The notes under the pieces: generated by a model
The model's input: the letters and a program-made list of their open reading frames with translations, nothing else
Database searches by the model: none
Told to the model about the DNA's origin: nothing
Made by a program: the position numbers and the translations under genes
Part shown: positions 61,067-64,000 of the stretch, one piece after another
How positions within the stretch are numbered: the stretch's first letter is position 1
Layout: every line of letters begins with the position of its first letter
NCBI RefSeq assembly: GCF_020283565.1
Contig: NC_060060.1
Coordinates: 33,666,001 to 33,730,000, forward strand
Origin: Trifolium pratense
Lineage: Eukaryota > Streptophyta > Magnoliopsida > Fabales > Fabaceae
Length of the DNA stretch: 64,000 nt
Direction: 5' to 3'

Positions 61067-61074
61067 GGCGCCAA
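61067..61074 (-). promoter_or_regulatory. Candidate E2F site upstream of separase
   Basis: On the minus strand TTGGCGCC, 99 bp before the separase ATG. It resembles E2F/DP sites found at cell-cycle genes, although the base before it (G) departs from the plant consensus. Inference from one short motif. Confidence 0.35.
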
Positions 61075-61079
61075 CAATT

Positions 61080-62816
61080 CCGCTTGCAATTTTATTTCAA
61101 TTCAAAAAATAAATAAATAAAATGTAACGGCATTTTTCTTTAGCCCACAGGAAAATATGTTTTACCCATTTTTTATTTTTTTTACCTCTTTTTCTTTTTT
61201 TCTTGTAAACTGAGGATAATTTTTTCTACAGAATGTGAGAATAATTTTGTTTTTTTGTTAATTGAGAATAATTTGGTTATCCCTACTTTCTTGCAAAATT
61301 AAGAAAAACAAATTTGGCATAATAATCATATTTTTACTACCGGTTGAAAAATGACAAATTTTAATATATAATAATTATTTTAGTCATATTTACTTAAGAG
61401 GTTTTTTAATGATGATCTTTTTAGCAAAATAAGCTTATAAAAAAATATATATTTGTTGGTTCTACTTAAAGAAATAGGCTAGCCTGATATGAGCTGATAT
61501 AGGCTAGGTTGTATGCCCCAATAGGCGGGTCTGACCTATTCCCAACCCTAATAATGGTTGTTTTTATGACATAAGGATCAATGTCTATCGTAGCATCTCA
61601 CTATGGTTATTTTAAGAGTTGAATTACTATATGTATAATCAAAAACTCAAAATTGCTCACACATTTTGGGACGGAGAGAGTACGTGAACAATTTTTTTTA
61701 TTCACTACGAATAAACTTACGTAGTCAAATTTTTATCACAAGTTTGTGTCACCAAAAAAATTGCAAGTTAATTTTACTAGTGTAGTCAAATTTTATAGTA
61801 ATTCAAGTGTTTGTGTGAAATAACAACTCTTGAAGGAGTGGCTTCACACTTTCTTCTTGCATTTGATATGGTAAAATATAAAAGAGATAGAATAAAATCG
61901 TCCTGTATTTAATTTGAAAAATGTTTTGGGATTGGACAAACCAAGTATTAATAAGAGATTGGATAAAAAAAAATGGTGTCGCTTATTAAACATGACAACT
62001 TTTTATCATATGTACAAGTTGTCTAAAATAATAAAATAACAACTATTTCCATCAAACATCGTAAAAAACAAATTTTGTTCAATACATTAAACATTTGTCT
62101 CTTGCTGTTATGTCTAATATTACCCACGGTAGCCTTAAATTATGGTTTCATTTTACAATGCCAAAGTTTGAGATTATGAGATATAGTCTTATAGGTTATA
62201 CTCCCTTCGTCCCAAAACTTTAGTCATTCTAGAATTTTGCACGTAGATTATGAAATAATAAAAAATGATAGGTTAAATCATTTTTACTCATACTTTATCA
62301 AGAAAGAGAAAATTCATTTAATGAGTCTCTAAACTTGGAATGGAATTGGGAATTTTTTGTTGTTAAAATCGTCATGATGTACACAAGGATGTATATTGTT
62401 CACGTTCAAATGTGTATTTCTACAAGGACATTCAGATTATACGGAGAAGTATATGTATATCGAAACATACACATGAGTGAGTGAATCAAGCATTAACTGA
62501 GAATGTTAGTGTAATAGAGAATAAAGTGGGTTAAAGCGAGAGAGAAATTAATACTTTTTATAAATTCCACTTATGAGATCACGAAGAAGCATACTTCCAT
62601 ACAAAATCGTCCAAATGTCTAATTTCAAGGAGGGACAATTAGGAGACAAATATAAATATTTTTATAAACACTATTTAATCCCTAAGATCTCTCATTCATT
62701 GAATTGAGACACCATTCTCTCCCTCAAATTTTTTTGTAATTAAAATAAAAGGACAAGTTTGTGTAAAAAAAAAAATTTGTCGAAAAGTTAAGAAAAGGGG
62801 TAGTGTGTTTAGAACA
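61080..62816. other. Intergenic between divergent separase and MRT4 genes
   Basis: AT-rich and free of genes. Stowaway-like half ends are seen at about 61665 (TTTTGGGACGGAGAGAGTA) and 62200 (CTCCCTTCGTCCCAAAA), which are inverted to each other. A decayed relative of the 3496-3787 MITE lies at about 61950-62130. Confidence 0.5.
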
Positions 62817-63073
62817 GATATTTTCTCTTTAGGCCCCCCATGGTTCTTTTTCACCCTCTGGATTTAACTTTTTTGCCCTTCAATAAAAACTTTGGTTTCT
62901 ACGAATCGAATTTTTTTTGCCTTGAAAACAAAATTCAGTTTCTGTTAACCGAAATTTCCCTGAATTTGAACTAGAAAAAACTTCGGTTTCTGCGAACCGA
63001 AGTTTTTATCAAGGGCAAAATTGGAATATTGGGGGGTATAAAAGATACATGAGGGGCCCGGAGAGAAAATATC
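62817..63073. mobile_element. Mutator-like MITE, 257 bp, perfect 9-bp target duplication
   Basis: TTTAGAACA flanks both sides (62808-62816, 63074-63082). Ends GATATTTTCTC are perfect inverted repeats, followed by similar arms (GGCCCCCCATG..., TTTTTGCCCTT, AACTTYGGTTTCT). It lies 213 bp before the MRT4 start codon, just outside the promoter motifs. Confidence 0.9.
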
Positions 63074-63110
63074 TTTAGAACATAGAAGGAAAATAAGCTC
63101 GCATAATGAA

Positions 63111-63206
63111 AGCCCATATTGAATTGGAGGTTGAAAAAAGAGCCCAATTATAAGCCCAACCCGAAGAAACAAGACAAAACCTACAAAGTTCATTTGTTAA
63201 ACCCTA
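63111..63206 (+). promoter_or_regulatory. Site II elements and telo-box of MRT4
   Basis: Three AGCCCA motifs (63111-63116, 63141-63146, 63153-63158; complement TGGGCT, site II) are followed by a telo-box AAACCCTA (63199-63206), 80 bp before the ATG. This pairing is well known from plant ribosomal-protein and ribosome-biogenesis gene promoters and fits the MRT4 call. Confidence 0.7.
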
Positions 63207-63285
63207 CAACACAACACTCGCAGAGAGCATAAACAACGAGCCTCTCTCTGCACAAACACATCGAAATCGCCTCCGTAGTTCAACG

Positions 63286-64000
63286 ATGCCAAAGTCTAAG
63301 AGAAACAAACAAGGTATTTATGATTATGTTATCTCTTTATTTCATTCGAATAATCCCTATTTGAATTGAAGAACAAAACACGATGATGTTAACAATGAAT
63401 ATGATTATTATGTTATTATTATTATTGCAGTTACACTTTCAAAGACAACGAAAAAAGGAAGAGGTCACAAAGAATTGATAGTGAATGCAATAAGAGATGC
63501 AGCTGAAAATTACAATTCAGTTTATGTGTTTTCTTTTGAGAATATGAGGAACCAGAAATTGAAAGAGTTTAGAGATCAACTACAAAAAAGTAGTAGGTTT
63601 TTTCTTGGATCCAATAAAGTAATGCAAGTTGCTCTTGGTCGTTCTCCTTCTGATGAAATCAAACCTAATCTTCATAAGGTTTCAAAGGTTGTCTTCTAAT
63701 TCTAGTTCTAACTCTTTTTTTTATTTTGATTTTTTATAATTTTTTCTTAGTTCTTATTTTATTTTGCTTGTTATTTTTTCTTATAGCTATTGCGTGGAAA
63801 TGCTGGGATGGTTTTTACCAATCTTTCTAGAGAAGAAATTGAAAGGTATATTTTCTATTGATTGAACTTAAAAAATTTAGTTATGGAGGATAGTAATGTA
63901 TGTGTTTTTGGTCTATATCACTTTATAGTAGTTGATGATCAATTGTAAGACACCCAAAAACTTCAAGTTTATGAATATTTCAAAAAGTTCCCTTACTTTG
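63286..64000 (+). CDS. MRT4: MRT4 homolog, ribosome assembly factor (5' part, runs off the window)
   Basis: Three exons seen: 63286-63313, 63431-63687 and 63787-63845, in phase, with a donor AG then GTATAT after the third. The protein starts MPKSKRNKQVTLSKTTKKGR and continues HKELIVNAIRDAAENYNSVY, ENMRNQKLKEFRDQLQKSSR, FFLGSNKVMQVALGRSPSDE and LLRGNAGMVFTNLSREEIE. This is the N-terminal uL10/P0-like domain of MRT4, a nuclear/nucleolar factor that occupies the P0 site on pre-60S subunits before exchange. Ribosomal P0 itself lacks this basic N-terminal start. The remaining exons lie beyond 64000. It is divergently arranged with separase. Confidence 0.9.

Noticed and set aside
62945..63193. 82-codon minus-strand frame before MRT4
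   Set aside because: Mostly the complement of the MITE at 62817-63073 and the MRT4 promoter.

Overview
The window is nuclear DNA of a dicot plant, most likely a papilionoid legume of the Medicago/Trifolium type (inference). The sequence is AT-rich, genes have many short GT-AG introns, there are many MITEs, SINE-like repeats and a SIRE/Copia-type LTR element, and the genes are plant families (SWEET, S-protein homolog, LEA2/NHL, plant separase, pinin, MRT4). Most genes here are multi-exon; I built the models by joining reading frames across splice sites and checking phase at every junction.

Left part (1-14,300): remains of a tandem duplication of about 6.4 kb carrying a TATA-box binding protein (TBP) gene. 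One copy (5887-9430) keeps all eight TBP exons but has an in-frame TGA, a 9-nt deletion and a lost stop codon. The other copy enters at the left edge; its second exon runs straight into an unrelated acidic/basic tail (514-742). A decayed CSN8 copy (minus), several MITEs and an inserted block fill the space between. A LEA2/NDR1-like gene (minus, 10,756-14,278) has its last 28 codons beyond a 2.77-kb intron, which itself holds a third fragment of the TBP duplication.

Middle (14,300-34,700): mostly repeats. There are MITEs with clear target-site duplications, a duplicated block of which one copy carries a 523-bp Mutator-like MITE, a (TA)n tract of about 63 units, one intact secreted S-protein homolog gene (20,861-21,337), broken LINE fragments, and a complete young non-autonomous LTR retrotransposon (26,083-34,679, minus). 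Its 1,229-bp LTRs appear to differ by one base, the target duplication is perfect (GGTAT), and the inside carries a recurring AGATGT/ACATCT motif and broken ORFs.

Right part (34,800-64,000): gene-dense. A SWEET sugar transporter (plus) starts about 160 bp from the LTR element and ends in an unusual Gly/Glu-rich tail of about 280 residues. It is followed by pinin (minus, 10 exons), separase/ESP (minus, 28 exons, modelled at 2,181 aa with both catalytic residues) and, divergent from separase, the 5' part of MRT4 (plus), whose promoter has the site II plus telo-box arrangement of ribosome-biogenesis genes.

The genes form no pathway or operon. Separase and pinin are conserved housekeeping nuclear genes, and MRT4 is a ribosome-assembly factor. 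The most unusual items are the tailed SWEET with an internal 11-codon duplication in a membrane segment, the TBP-derived chimera, and the motif-studded retroelement.
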